Source: an uncultured Bacteroidales bacterium (lineage in GTDB: Bacteria > Bacteroidota > Bacteroidia > Bacteroidales > UBA932). Taken from it: DNA of 64,000 bases. Positions 7,713 through 15,948 of this stretch are shown here, in pieces. The notes under the pieces were generated by a model that was not told where the DNA came from, did not search any database, and saw only the letters and a program-made list of their open reading frames with translations. The stretch covers positions 1 through 64,000 of the forward strand of contig CAKUXR010000012.1 in assembly GCA_934700615.1 (NCBI GenBank). The letters are read 5' to 3'. The position numbers and the translations under genes are program-made. Positions within the stretch are counted from its first letter, which is position 1. Each line of letters starts with the position of its first letter.

Positions 7713-9125
7713 TTAATTGTTGGTCACAGACTTTTCGCTCTTGATAAGCATGGCGCAGAGGATGACTCCGATACCGGCTCCGATAGCGACAGTAAGATTG
7801 GCTGCGTTCCATCCGAGAGAATTTGCTACGCTGCCGACGAAAATCTTGGAGCAGATTGCATCACCGACGAAATAGCCGAACAGGCCGACGAAACCGGCTG
7901 CAGTACCCGCTGCATTCTTAGGGACAAGATTCAAAGCCTGTACTCCTGTAAGTGCCACAGGACCATAGATGAAGAATCCGATGAGGCAGAGGGCTACATA
8001 GACGAGAGTCTTCTGGAGGGCAGGGCTCATGGCAACATAACCTGCGCCTACGAACCAGTAGATCAGGACGCCGAACATGCATGCAATCATGCAGATGACA
8101 TTCATAGGAGCGCAACGGCCCTTGAAAATCTTGGACGTCGCGAGACCGCAGAGGATTGTTCCGAACGCTCCGATGAGGTTATGTACGGAGAAAGCGACCT
8201 TGCTCTCGTCAGCGGTCATGATTCCCGCATCCTGAAGGAAGGTAGGAGACCAGTCACCGATACCGTAACGTACCATATATACGAAGATATTGCTGAGGGC
8301 GACAATCCACAGAAGCTTGTTCTTGAACACGTAGTCCACGAAGAGCACCTTGAACGGAAGCTTGTCTCCGGCAGGGCCCTTGCTCTTCACTCCGCTGTAG
8401 TCATTTCTGTATTCCTGGACTGAAGGCAGACCGCAAGACTCAGGAGTGTCACGGATGGCCCACCAGCAGAAGATTGCTATGACGATGGCCACAACGGCAG
8501 GGAAAATGAAGTTACCCCTCCAGGCCTGAGCTGCATCCATGCCGAAAGTCGGCGCGAAGAATGCGAAAAGGGCCACACCGGCAATTGCCAGGAAACCGAG
8601 GGAGAAGCTGCCGATAGTATGTGAAACATTCCAGATGCTCATCTTGAAACTCCTCTCGTTCTGCGAGAACCAGTGGGTCATGATACGGCCGCATGGAGGC
8701 CAGCCCATACCTGACAACCAGCCCACAACGAGCATGAGGAAGAAGATGACGGTGGTGTTCAATGCCGTATTGGCGCCATAAGGGATGATACCCGTAAGTA
8801 TCATTACCAATGCGGAAAGGACGAGTCCCACGCAGAGGAATTTACGAGAATCGGAACGGTCCGACACACTACCCATGATGAACTTGCTGAATGCGTAAGC
8901 GATTGATACTGCTGACATTGCAAGTCCTACCTTACCTGCGTCAAGGATACCGTCCTTGATCATGTCAGGCGCTGCAAGAGAAAGATTCTTGCGGACGAGG
9001 TAATAACCGGCATATCCGAGGAAGGCACCCAGGAATACCTTCCATCTCATAGCATTGAAAACTTTAGGGACTTTCTCTGACGGAAGCTGTGGCTTCGGTG
9101 CAGGCGGGTCAAAAAATCTAGCCAT
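7713..9125 (-). CDS. glpT: GlpT-type glycerol-3-phosphate transporter
   Basis: This is a 470-residue major-facilitator protein of the organophosphate:phosphate antiporter family, located in the inner membrane. By family it exchanges glycerol 3-phosphate (or a related sugar phosphate) for phosphate. Twelve hydrophobic helices are apparent. The family features are visible: GYAGYYLVRKNLSLAAP near the start of helix 1, SDRSDSRKF after helix 2-3, and GWPPCGRIMTHWF, a GlpT/UhpT signature-like loop. The gene downstream on the same strand encodes a glycerophosphodiesterase fusion, which favours glycerol 3-phosphate as the cargo over hexose phosphates. A good promoter lies at 9266-9273. The 223-bp gap to the next gene contains a hairpin. 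Confidence 0.88.
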   Translation of the reverse strand: MARFFDPPAPKPQLPSEKVPKVFNAMRWKVFLGAFLGYAGYYLVRKNLSLAAPDMIKDGILDAGKVGLAMSAVSIAYAFSKFIMGSVSDRSDSRKFLCVGLVLSALVMILTGIIPYGANTALNTTVIFFLMLVVGWLSGMGWPPCGRIMTHWFSQNERSFKMSIWNVSHTIGSFSLGFLAIAGVALFAFFAPTFGMDAAQAWRGNFIFPAVVAIVIAIFCWWAIRDTPESCGLPSVQEYRNDYSGVKSKGPAGDKLPFKVLFVDYVFKNKLLWIVALSNIFVYMVRYGIGDWSPTFLQDAGIMTADESKVAFSVHNLIGAFGTILCGLATSKIFKGRCAPMNVICMIACMFGVLIYWFVGAGYVAMSPALQKTLVYVALCLIGFFIYGPVALTGVQALNLVPKNAAGTAAGFVGLFGYFVGDAICSKIFVGSVANSLGWNAANLTVAIGAGIGVILCAMLIKSEKSVTNN

Positions 9126-9265
9126 TGTTTATTTAATGTTTTGGTTTGTTTCGCGTTTGCCATATTCTCGGGATTTGTCGGAACAGGTCAATGTCGGAAG
9201 ACAATTCCCGAAAATACGTGGTGCGTTCTTTTATTTCGAAACATAAAACGATTACGTTTCGAAAG

Positions 9266-9296
9266 CAAAGGTACAATTATTTTTTGAAATAGAAAT
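9266..9296 (-). promoter_or_regulatory. glpT promoter
   Basis: The minus strand at 9273-9266 reads TACCTTTG, a match to the Bacteroidota -7 box TAnnTTTG. TTTC about 18 nt upstream (9295-9292) is a weak -33 box. The leader to the ATG is about 135 nt. A 7-bp palindrome (GAAATGT-A-ACATTTC, 9292-9306) overlaps the -33 position and could be an operator or the terminator stem of the preceding ABC-F gene. Confidence 0.6.
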
Positions 9297-9325
9297 GTAA
9301 CATTTCCGAAATTTGAGGGGACAGG

Positions 9326-11116
9326 CTACTGCAGACTCTCCTGGAGTTCCAGCCAGCGCATCTCTTTCTCGTCGATGAGGTCCTTCACCTCACCAAAACG
9401 GGTCGATACTTCCTGAATCTTGTCATAAGGAATCGTACCGGCAGAAAGCTGTTGCTCCAGCTCTTCCTTCTCCTTGCCTAAAGCCTCCATATCCTTCTCC
9501 AGCTGCTCCAGTTCCTTCTGCTCCTTATACGTCAGTTTCTTCTTCTTGGCAGGGCGGTCAGCATTGACCTCACTGACATTGACTTTACCCTTGTTCGTCT
9601 CCGCTCTGGCGGCAGCTTTCTGCTGGGCCTCGTACTCCTTGATATATTCGTGGTACTCGCTGTACGAGCCGATGAAATCCTTCACCACGCCGTCTCCGCA
9701 GAATATGAAGAGGTGATCGACAAGCCTGTCCAGGAAATGACGGTCGTGCGATACGATTATCAATGACCCTTTGAATTCCTTCAGGTATTCCTCCAGCACG
9801 TCCAACGTCACGATGTCCAGGTCATTGGTCGGCTCGTCCAGAATCAGCAGATTCGGATTCTGCATCAGAATCGTCATCAGATAGAGCCTTCTTCTCTCGC
9901 CGCCGGACAGCTTCGAAACCTTGGTGGTGAACATGTCGTGGCTGAACAGGAACTGGTTCAGAAGATGAGTGTCGCTGACAACCTCCATAACCGTCTGGTC
10001 CTCATTGAATTTCATTCCGCTCTGGCGGTAGTAGCCTATTTTCAATGACTCTCCGCGCTCGATGATGCCGCTCAGTTCTCCATTCTCCGGAATGTTCCCG
10101 GTAAGGATGTTCAGGAACGTGGATTTGCCGGTACCGTTCTTTCCGACGATGCCGACACGCTCGAACCTCTGGAAATTATATGTGAAATGGTCCAGATATT
10201 TGTCCGCCCCGTAGCTGAAACTCAGATTCTTGCAGTCAATGATCTTGCTTCCGAGCCTTGAGCCTTTTCCCATGGATTCCAGGCTCACCTTGTTGCTCGT
10301 GTAAGTCTGCTCGGCCCTGTCTTTCAGGTCATAAAAGGCATTGATCCTGTACCTGGCCTTTCCGGTGCGGGCGCAAGGTGAACTCCTGATCCACTCCAGC
10401 TCCCTCCGGAGAATATTGTTGACCTTAGCCGTCTCCGCATTGTAATTGTCAATGCGTTCCTGGCGTTTTTCGAGATAATTCTCGTAATTTCCCCTATACG
10501 TATAGACAGCCCCGTGGTCCAGCTCCATGACCGTATTGCACACATGGTCAAGGAAATAGCGGTCGTGAGTCACCATCAGCAGGGTGCTGCGCGAATGTCC
10601 GAGATAATTCTCCAGAAACTCGATTGCGTCAATGTCAAGGTGGTTGGTCGGCTCGTCCATGATGTAGAAATCGGCCTCGGACGCGAGCATGACCGTCAAT
10701 GCCACCCTCTTCACCTCGCCGCCTGAAAGGTTCTTCATCAATGCCCCTTCATCAATTCCGAAACTTGTCAGGAACTTCTTGACCCTGAGCTCATAAGCAA
10801 ACAAGTCGTCATCATCCAGCCCCTCTGTGAAATTCCTGCTTGAATCCATGACCTGCGTAAAGACAACCTTTTCAGGGTCGTGGCTGAACTCCTGTTCCAG
10901 AAACGCGATACGTATATGCTTCAGGAATGTGATTTTTCCGCCGGAGTCCGACTTGTCGTTTCCGGCCAATATCCTGAGCAACGTGGACTTGCCCGTTCCG
11001 TTCGGGGCAATCAGCGCGATTTTGTCTCCTTCGTTGATATTGAACCCGATATGCTCGAAAAGCACCTTCGGGCCGTAACTCTTGCTTATGTTTTCAATCT
11101 GCAGGTATGATGCCAT
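9326..11116 (-). CDS. ABC-F ATPase, Uup-like
   Basis: This is a soluble 596-residue protein with two ABC ATPase domains and no membrane segment, the ABC-F architecture. Walker A motifs are APNGTGKST (about residue 37) and GKNGTGKST (about 330). Both domains have LSGGE signatures and Walker B motifs ending DEPTNHLD and DEPTNDLD. A linker between the domains holds charged helices, and the last 80 residues form a Lys/Glu-rich coiled coil (KKKKLTYKEQKELEQLEK..), which is typical of Uup. ABC-F proteins act on ribosomes; Uup has also been linked to DNA integrity. It ends a four-gene minus-strand run (SlyD, GT2, TrkA, ABC-F), 27 bp after trkA. Confidence 0.88.
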   Translation of the reverse strand: MASYLQIENISKSYGPKVLFEHIGFNINEGDKIALIAPNGTGKSTLLRILAGNDKSDSGGKITFLKHIRIAFLEQEFSHDPEKVVFTQVMDSSRNFTEGLDDDDLFAYELRVKKFLTSFGIDEGALMKNLSGGEVKRVALTVMLASEADFYIMDEPTNHLDIDAIEFLENYLGHSRSTLLMVTHDRYFLDHVCNTVMELDHGAVYTYRGNYENYLEKRQERIDNYNAETAKVNNILRRELEWIRSSPCARTGKARYRINAFYDLKDRAEQTYTSNKVSLESMGKGSRLGSKIIDCKNLSFSYGADKYLDHFTYNFQRFERVGIVGKNGTGKSTFLNILTGNIPENGELSGIIERGESLKIGYYRQSGMKFNEDQTVMEVVSDTHLLNQFLFSHDMFTTKVSKLSGGERRRLYLMTILMQNPNLLILDEPTNDLDIVTLDVLEEYLKEFKGSLIIVSHDRHFLDRLVDHLFIFCGDGVVKDFIGSYSEYHEYIKEYEAQQKAAARAETNKGKVNVSEVNADRPAKKKKLTYKEQKELEQLEKDMEALGKEKEELEQQLSAGTIPYDKIQEVSTRFGEVKDLIDEKEMRWLELQESLQ

Positions 11117-11143
11117 GAATTTATGTCTTTTGTAAGGTTCTGA

Positions 11144-12499
11144 TTACCTGAACATCTTATCGACTTCCTTTACAGCTGATGGCAGGGCAAATACTGCGAC
11201 CCTGTCGTAAGCCTCGATCTGAGTGTCACCGACAGCGATGAAATAATCATTGCCGCGGATAATACCTCCGATGATGGCGTTCTCAGGAAAGTCAATGTCT
11301 TTCAATGTCTTGCGTGTTATTGCGCTGTCCGGGGCGACTATGTACTCCAAGATTTCCGCATTGGTTCCGCTCATGTATTTCACGAAACGGACCTTGTTGC
11401 TGAGCGTCATCTTGAATATCTTGCCGGCAGTGATGAGCTTCTTGTTTATGACGGCATCCACGCCCATCTCCTCGGCCAGGCGGATATACTCCAGATTCTC
11501 GACCTCAGCGATCGTGCGCTCCACGCCGAATCTCTTGGCCACGACGCAGGCCAGGATATTGGCCTCATCATTGTCAGTCACCGCCACGAAAGCGTCATAA
11601 TCCTTGATGTTTTCCTCCAGAAGGAAGTCGGAATCACGACCGTCCCCGTTGATTACCTGAACGTTGTCATCGGTATTTTCGCTCAGTTCAATGCACCTCT
11701 GCTTGTCAGAATCGATTACCTTCACGGCCTCGACCTGCTTGCAGATGGAACCCGCGACCATTTCGCCGATGGCACCTGCGCCGAGAATCATCACATTGTT
11801 GATTTCAATGTTGCTCTTGCCCAGGAAATTCATCAGAGGATTGATGCCTTCACGCGTGGTTATGATATAGACCAGGTCATGATACTTCAGACGGGTGTCG
11901 AATTTCGGCATTATGGTCGTGTCGTCACGCGATAGTGCCACGACTCTGAACTGTGTCCCGAACGGTACGCAGGCCGCAAACTCGGCAATCTTCATGTCAA
12001 GGATAGGGGAGTCGTCCTCCAGCTTGAACACAGCCATCTGCAGTTTTCCCCTTGCGAAGTCCATGGTTTCCGTCGAAGCTGTACGCTTGAGAAGACCAGC
12101 GATTTCGCCGGCCGCAATCTTCTCGGGATAGAACATCAGGTCAATGCCAAGTTCCGTGAACAGGTGTTTGTTCTCGAAAGAAAGATACTCCTCGTTATTG
12201 ATGCGGGCACAAACTTTCTTGCAGCCGAGTTTCTTTGCCAGAAGCGCGCTCACAAGATTCACGTCCTGCGAACTGTTCGGGTTTACTGCAATGAAAAGGT
12301 CTGCATGTTCCACCCCTGCATCCTTCAGTACCTTGATGCAGGACAAGTCCCCGAGTATGGTGACGATGTCCGCCGTCATGCTAAGTTTCGCAAGTCTTTC
12401 TTCATCAATGTCAATGACAGTGATGTCATTGGCCTCGTTGCTGAGCATCTTTGCCAGATGGGAACCTACTTCTCCCGCACCTTCGATGATGATTACCAT
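11144..12499 (-). CDS. trkA: Trk potassium uptake regulatory subunit TrkA
   Basis: This 451-residue cytoplasmic NAD-binding protein gates a TrkH/TrkG-type potassium channel. It has the duplicated RCK architecture: a Rossmann fold with GAGEVGSHLAKML at the N-terminus and a second with ILGAGAIGEMVAG at about residue 237. Each is followed by a TrkA-C domain (around 140-220 and 370-450). The acidic residue after the second strand (VIDID) fits NAD binding. No trkH gene is in the window, so its channel partner must be elsewhere. It lies 8 bp downstream of the glycosyltransferase gene in the same run. Confidence 0.92.
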   Translation of the reverse strand: MVIIIEGAGEVGSHLAKMLSNEANDITVIDIDEERLAKLSMTADIVTILGDLSCIKVLKDAGVEHADLFIAVNPNSSQDVNLVSALLAKKLGCKKVCARINNEEYLSFENKHLFTELGIDLMFYPEKIAAGEIAGLLKRTASTETMDFARGKLQMAVFKLEDDSPILDMKIAEFAACVPFGTQFRVVALSRDDTTIMPKFDTRLKYHDLVYIITTREGINPLMNFLGKSNIEINNVMILGAGAIGEMVAGSICKQVEAVKVIDSDKQRCIELSENTDDNVQVINGDGRDSDFLLEENIKDYDAFVAVTDNDEANILACVVAKRFGVERTIAEVENLEYIRLAEEMGVDAVINKKLITAGKIFKMTLSNKVRFVKYMSGTNAEILEYIVAPDSAITRKTLKDIDFPENAIIGGIIRGNDYFIAVGDTQIEAYDRVAVFALPSAVKEVDKMFR

Positions 12500-12507
12500 G
12501 GTCTGAA

Positions 12508-13626
12508 TTATTTTTGAAAATATTTGTTGATGATGCCGAACGATTTGTTTCTCAGGAATATGGCCATCGGGATGATCAAATGCGGATATATGCCCTGGAC
12601 CTGAGGCCTCGGCCTTTTCGCGGCTGACTCCGACAGCCAGTCATTGACCTCCTCCGCTCCAGGCCGCTTCGACAACTGCCTGAACTCTTTGTGCGCGTCA
12701 ATGACAGCCTTGAAGTAGTCCCGTTTCAGCATCAGCAGATACGCCGCCCCCGTGAGCCCGTCAATGACCATCCTCAGCCAGATTCTCCTGCCGGCCTTCC
12801 TGACCGCTTTCGCGGCAATCTTTCCGGAATTGTCAATGCCTTTCTCCTTTTCGGAGATTGTCAATGCCAGTGTCTTGGCCAGATTGTTCCCCAGAAGCAT
12901 CAGGTTGTTCCTGTAGTTCAGCTTGAGTTTCCATGGAGAGGTCTGGGGAAGTGTTCCGCCTCCTATATGATATACGAGGGACTCCGGTACGATCCTTATT
13001 CTGTATCCTGCGAGCTGGATTCTCCAGCAGAGGTCAATCTCTTCCATGTGGGCGAAAAACCTGTCGTCCAGACCGCCCAGCCTGTTGAAAAGAGAACTTC
13101 TCACCATAAGACACGCTCCTGTAGCCCAAAGCACGTCGGCTGGCCTGTCATATTGACCTTCATCCTTCTCCAGCATTTTCATCAGTCTGCCGCGGCAGAA
13201 CGGGAAGCCGAAATAGTCGAGATATCCTCCGGCGGCTCCTGCATATTCGAATTTGTCCTTTTCGAACCACGAATGCAGTTTCGGGGAACAGGCGCCCACA
13301 TCGGGACATGAATCCATCGTCTGCACCAGCGGCTTGAGCCATCCTTCGGGCACTTCAATGTCAGAGTTCAGAAGGACGTAGTATTCTGCATCAATTTGCC
13401 GGAGGGCCCTATTGTACCCTCCGGTAAATCCATAGTTCTTGTCCAGCCGTATCTGCAAAACTTCAGGGAACTTCTCGGCAAGCATCTGCATGGAACCGTC
13501 AGTCGAAGCGCTGTCCGCTACGACAAGGCATGCGTCTTCGCCCTCCAGGGAACGGAGAACTCCAGGAACGAACTGCTCAAGGTAATTCTTTGTGTTCCAG
13601 TTAAGTATGACTACGGCTGTCTTCAT
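12508..13626 (-). CDS. family 2 glycosyltransferase, rhamnosyltransferase-like
   Basis: This 372-residue GT-A glycosyltransferase starts VVILNWNTKNYLEQFV and continues with a nucleotide-binding VVADSASTDGS loop and a metal-binding NSD motif (VLLNSDIEVP, about residue 93). The acceptor/catalytic region reads FFAHMEEIDLCWRIQLAGYRI, the ED..R type seen in WbbL/RfbF-like rhamnosyltransferases. The C-terminal about 130 residues are basic and partly hydrophobic, consistent with membrane association. It probably adds a sugar to a lipid-linked surface glycan; donor and acceptor cannot be read from sequence. It sits 9 bp downstream of the SlyD-type gene. Confidence 0.85.
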   Translation of the reverse strand: MKTAVVILNWNTKNYLEQFVPGVLRSLEGEDACLVVADSASTDGSMQMLAEKFPEVLQIRLDKNYGFTGGYNRALRQIDAEYYVLLNSDIEVPEGWLKPLVQTMDSCPDVGACSPKLHSWFEKDKFEYAGAAGGYLDYFGFPFCRGRLMKMLEKDEGQYDRPADVLWATGACLMVRSSLFNRLGGLDDRFFAHMEEIDLCWRIQLAGYRIRIVPESLVYHIGGGTLPQTSPWKLKLNYRNNLMLLGNNLAKTLALTISEKEKGIDNSGKIAAKAVRKAGRRIWLRMVIDGLTGAAYLLMLKRDYFKAVIDAHKEFRQLSKRPGAEEVNDWLSESAAKRPRPQVQGIYPHLIIPMAIFLRNKSFGIINKYFQK

Positions 13627-13635
13627 TTTACGAGT

Positions 13636-14337
13636 CTAGTTTTCGTGGCAGTGGCACTCTCCTTCGTGTCCTTCACCATGACAGTGGCATTCGCCCTCAT
13701 GACCTTTGTGACCTTCGCCGTGGCAGTGGCACTCTCCATCGTGTCCTTCGCCGTGGCAGCATCCGCCCTCATGGCCCTCGCCATGGCAGCACTCGTGGTC
13801 GCCGTCCTCATGATGACATCCGCAGCCTCCGTGGCATCCGCCTTCCTTCGGAGCAAACTCTCCGTGAAGTCCCTCGACAAGTTCCTTCTCTGTAGCGTCA
13901 CGGACAGAAACGACCTTGCCCTTGAAATTCAATGTCTTACCGGCCATAGGATGGTTGAAGTCCATTGTGACCGTATCATCATTGACAGCGGCGATGAGTC
14001 CCTGTACGACCATTCCTGAGCTGTTCAGCATAGGGATGATCTTTCCTACCTGCATCAGGTCCTCGCGGATTTGTCCGTCGATTTCGAAAGACTGTTTAGG
14101 AATCTCGAATTTGTGCTTCGGATCGTATTCGCCGTAGCCCTCTTCCGGTGTCAATGTGAATTCGAATTCGCTTTCAGGCTCGAGTCCTTCCAGTTCCGCC
14201 TCGAATTTGGGGAGGAGCATGTGCTCTCCGTGAATATAATCGAGCGGGCCGGTCATTTCAGTTGTCCTGTCCACTACCTTTCCATCTACAGTGAGCTCGT
14301 AAGTAAGCTCGACTACTTTTTTGTTTTCTATCTTCAT
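13636..14337 (-). CDS. SlyD-type FKBP prolyl isomerase with metal-binding tail
   Basis: This 233-residue cytoplasmic peptidyl-prolyl isomerase and chaperone has the SlyD plan. The FKBP half-domain begins VVELTYELTVDGKVVD, an insert-in-flap chaperone domain lies around residues 70-125, and the fold closes at DFNHPMAGKTLNFKGKVV, the family hallmark. From about residue 168 the chain is a His/Cys/Gly tail with repeats of GEGHEGECHCH, holding more than thirty potential metal ligands. In E. coli SlyD such a tail binds nickel and other transition metals. ATG at 14337 (MKIENKKV) was chosen over an upstream in-frame GTG at 14361 because the domain starts there. It is the first gene of the run reaching the ABC-F gene. 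Confidence 0.9.
   Translation of the reverse strand: MKIENKKVVELTYELTVDGKVVDRTTEMTGPLDYIHGEHMLLPKFEAELEGLEPESEFEFTLTPEEGYGEYDPKHKFEIPKQSFEIDGQIREDLMQVGKIIPMLNSSGMVVQGLIAAVNDDTVTMDFNHPMAGKTLNFKGKVVSVRDATEKELVEGLHGEFAPKEGGCHGGCGCHHEDGDHECCHGEGHEGGCCHGEGHDGECHCHGEGHKGHEGECHCHGEGHEGECHCHEN
13639..13830 (-). repeat. imperfect tandem repeat encoding the SlyD His/Cys tail
   Basis: The DNA coding for the tail contains repeated blocks, for instance CCTTCGCCGTGGCAGTGG and GTGGCACTCTCC recurring near 13650, 13728 and 13760, which encode GEGHEGECHCH-like units. The units vary in length and are imperfect, so the tail could expand or contract by recombination. Confidence 0.65.
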
Positions 14338-14379
14338 GTTATATAAAATTTTCGTGTTCACTTTAATTCACACAATCTA

Positions 14380-14387
14380 CAAAATTA
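14380..14387 (-). promoter_or_regulatory. slyD operon promoter (-7 box)
   Basis: On the minus strand 14387-14380 reads TAATTTTG, a full match to TAnnTTTG. It lies about 43 bp upstream of the ATG at 14337 and inside the in-frame extension preceding it, so it supports the shorter gene start only weakly. No good -33 box is visible at the expected distance. Confidence 0.55.
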
Positions 14388-14418
14388 CATAAAAAAAACG
14401 ACCATTCCTCGAAAACAG

Positions 14419-14449
14419 GACGGATGACCGAGAATCCCGGCCATCCGTC
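14419..14449 (-). terminator. terminator of the SusC/SusD-GHL10 operon
   Basis: GACGGATG at 14419-14426 pairs with CATCCGTC at 14442-14449, with an inner CCG/CGG stem at 14428-14430/14438-14440. On the minus strand the stem is followed by CTGTTTTCG. It lies about 55 bp past the GHL10 stop codon. A second weaker stem, GTTTCG/CGAAAC, sits nearer the stop at about 14466-14490. Confidence 0.6.
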
Positions 14450-14502
14450 TACAGCAATATAATGTCAGTTTCGGGCTTCGAATCAGCGAAACCCTGTTAT
14501 TG

Positions 14503-15948
14503 TCAATACTTTACGATTTCTGATATCTTGCTTTCAAGATTGTTCTTGTCAAGTGCTGTAACGAAATATTTACCTTTCGCGGAAAGCTGGTAAGATGTTC
14601 CGTCCACAGTATCTATCAGGGTTGCGACTTTCTTGTTTCCGTTGCTCATGTAAACGGCATAATACTTGGCGCCGGCTGACTTGTCCCAGTTCAGTGTCCC
14701 TCCAGAGATTACGATGTTCTTCGGCGCATCAGGTGCAGCATCCGCTCCGGTTCCTCCGAGATGAGGAATCAGCGCCTTCTTTCCGAATGAACTCTTGATT
14801 ACGGACTGGATACCCTTAGGGTCACTCTTTACGGTCTTTGCACTGTAGAGAAGATGTCCGTAACTGTTCGACTTCTTGTCGGCCAGGCTGAACTGTGTCT
14901 CAAGTTCTGAAGAGGACTCATATCCGCTGCTGTTCTCCTTGAATCCGCTCAGGCTGTGTCCTATCATCATCGGTACTGAACCTACATTCTGTGACCACCA
15001 GTCAAGTCTCGGGGTATAGTAGTCCTTGCTTGCTTTTGTGGACCAGTAGAGCTGAGGAATGGCCGCGTCAATGAGTTTAGCTGCACATACCTTAGGCATG
15101 TCAATGTACTGGGTACTGTAGTTGTTGTCATAGTTTCCCTGAGGTCCGATAGTGAAGGCTACTTCCGGTTTGGCCGACCGGATTGTATTCTTTACAAGTT
15201 TTACCATCTCGAAGACATTGCCTCTCCTGAAATCCTCGATGGAATTATAGTTAGAACCGTATTCCTTGAAGTCATCCTCATCTCCAAGAGGTGAAACTGA
15301 CGGATAGAAATAGTCGTCCATATGGATTCCGTCCACATCGAACTTGGTTACGATTTCCTTCACGATGTCGGCAATCCTCTGTCTGACTTCAGGAAGAGCC
15401 GGATTATAGACCCATATTTTGTCATATTTCTTCACCATCGAAGCAGGAATCTTCGGATCCAGGCCTTCGCCGAAATAGGAAGGAGTCGAAACCCTGTAAG
15501 GATTTATCCAGGCGTGGAATTCAATTCCTCTCTTGTGGGCCTCGTCGATGAGGAAATTCATGACATCATAACTTGGTTTTTGCCCCTGCGTTCCGGTAAT
15601 GGAGCGGCTCCATGGCTCGTATGATGACTCATAGTAGGCATCGGCCATTCCGCGTACCTGAAAGAAGACGGCATTGATACCCAGTCTCTTGAACAGATCC
15701 AGATACTCGGTGTAGAGTGATTTCTGGCTGGCTGGGTCGTAATTCCCGTCCGGCCAGTCAAGTCCCCACACTGTCGCCATCCATGCTCCTCTCAGCTGAG
15801 GACGCGGCAGGACCGGAACCTCGGCAGTAGGTTTCTCCGGATTGGTTCCAGGTTTGTCAGGTCTATCTGGAAGTTCCTGCTTCTCATTGCAGGCAGCCGC
15901 CAGGACGACGGCTGCTGCATAAAGAAAATATCTGAAATTCGTTTTCAT
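14503..15948 (-). CDS. GHL10-family glycoside hydrolase lipoprotein
   Basis: This 481-residue lipoprotein has a signal peptide and lipobox with Cys20 (VVLAAACNEK). It belongs to the glycosyl-hydrolase-like 10 (DUF187) TIM-barrel family: LRGAWMATVWGLDWPDG opens the barrel, FFQVRGMADAYYES and GIEFHAWINPYRVS follow, and VDGIHMDDYFYP carries the conserved acidic pair. Family members include E. coli DigH (YddW), a glycosidase acting on peptide-free peptidoglycan. That gives one possible substrate class, but the true one here is unknown. The last 85 residues resemble a small beta-sandwich module. Its ATG overlaps the TGA of the upstream DUF4623 gene (ATGA), so the two are translationally coupled in a SusC/SusD operon. 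It is probably surface-exposed. Confidence 0.85.
   Translation of the reverse strand: MKTNFRYFLYAAAVVLAAACNEKQELPDRPDKPGTNPEKPTAEVPVLPRPQLRGAWMATVWGLDWPDGNYDPASQKSLYTEYLDLFKRLGINAVFFQVRGMADAYYESSYEPWSRSITGTQGQKPSYDVMNFLIDEAHKRGIEFHAWINPYRVSTPSYFGEGLDPKIPASMVKKYDKIWVYNPALPEVRQRIADIVKEIVTKFDVDGIHMDDYFYPSVSPLGDEDDFKEYGSNYNSIEDFRRGNVFEMVKLVKNTIRSAKPEVAFTIGPQGNYDNNYSTQYIDMPKVCAAKLIDAAIPQLYWSTKASKDYYTPRLDWWSQNVGSVPMMIGHSLSGFKENSSGYESSSELETQFSLADKKSNSYGHLLYSAKTVKSDPKGIQSVIKSSFGKKALIPHLGGTGADAAPDAPKNIVISGGTLNWDKSAGAKYYAVYMSNGNKKVATLIDTVDGTSYQLSAKGKYFVTALDKNNLESKISEIVKY

Noticed and set aside
12691..13311. A 206-codon plus-strand open frame
   Set aside because: Antisense to the family 2 glycosyltransferase and without any family feature.
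13396..14019. A 207-codon plus-strand open frame with long hydrophobic Ala/Val stretches
   Set aside because: It is antisense to the His/Cys-rich tail of the SlyD gene and part of the glycosyltransferase; the hydrophobic runs are an effect of reading GGC/CAC-rich repeats backwards.
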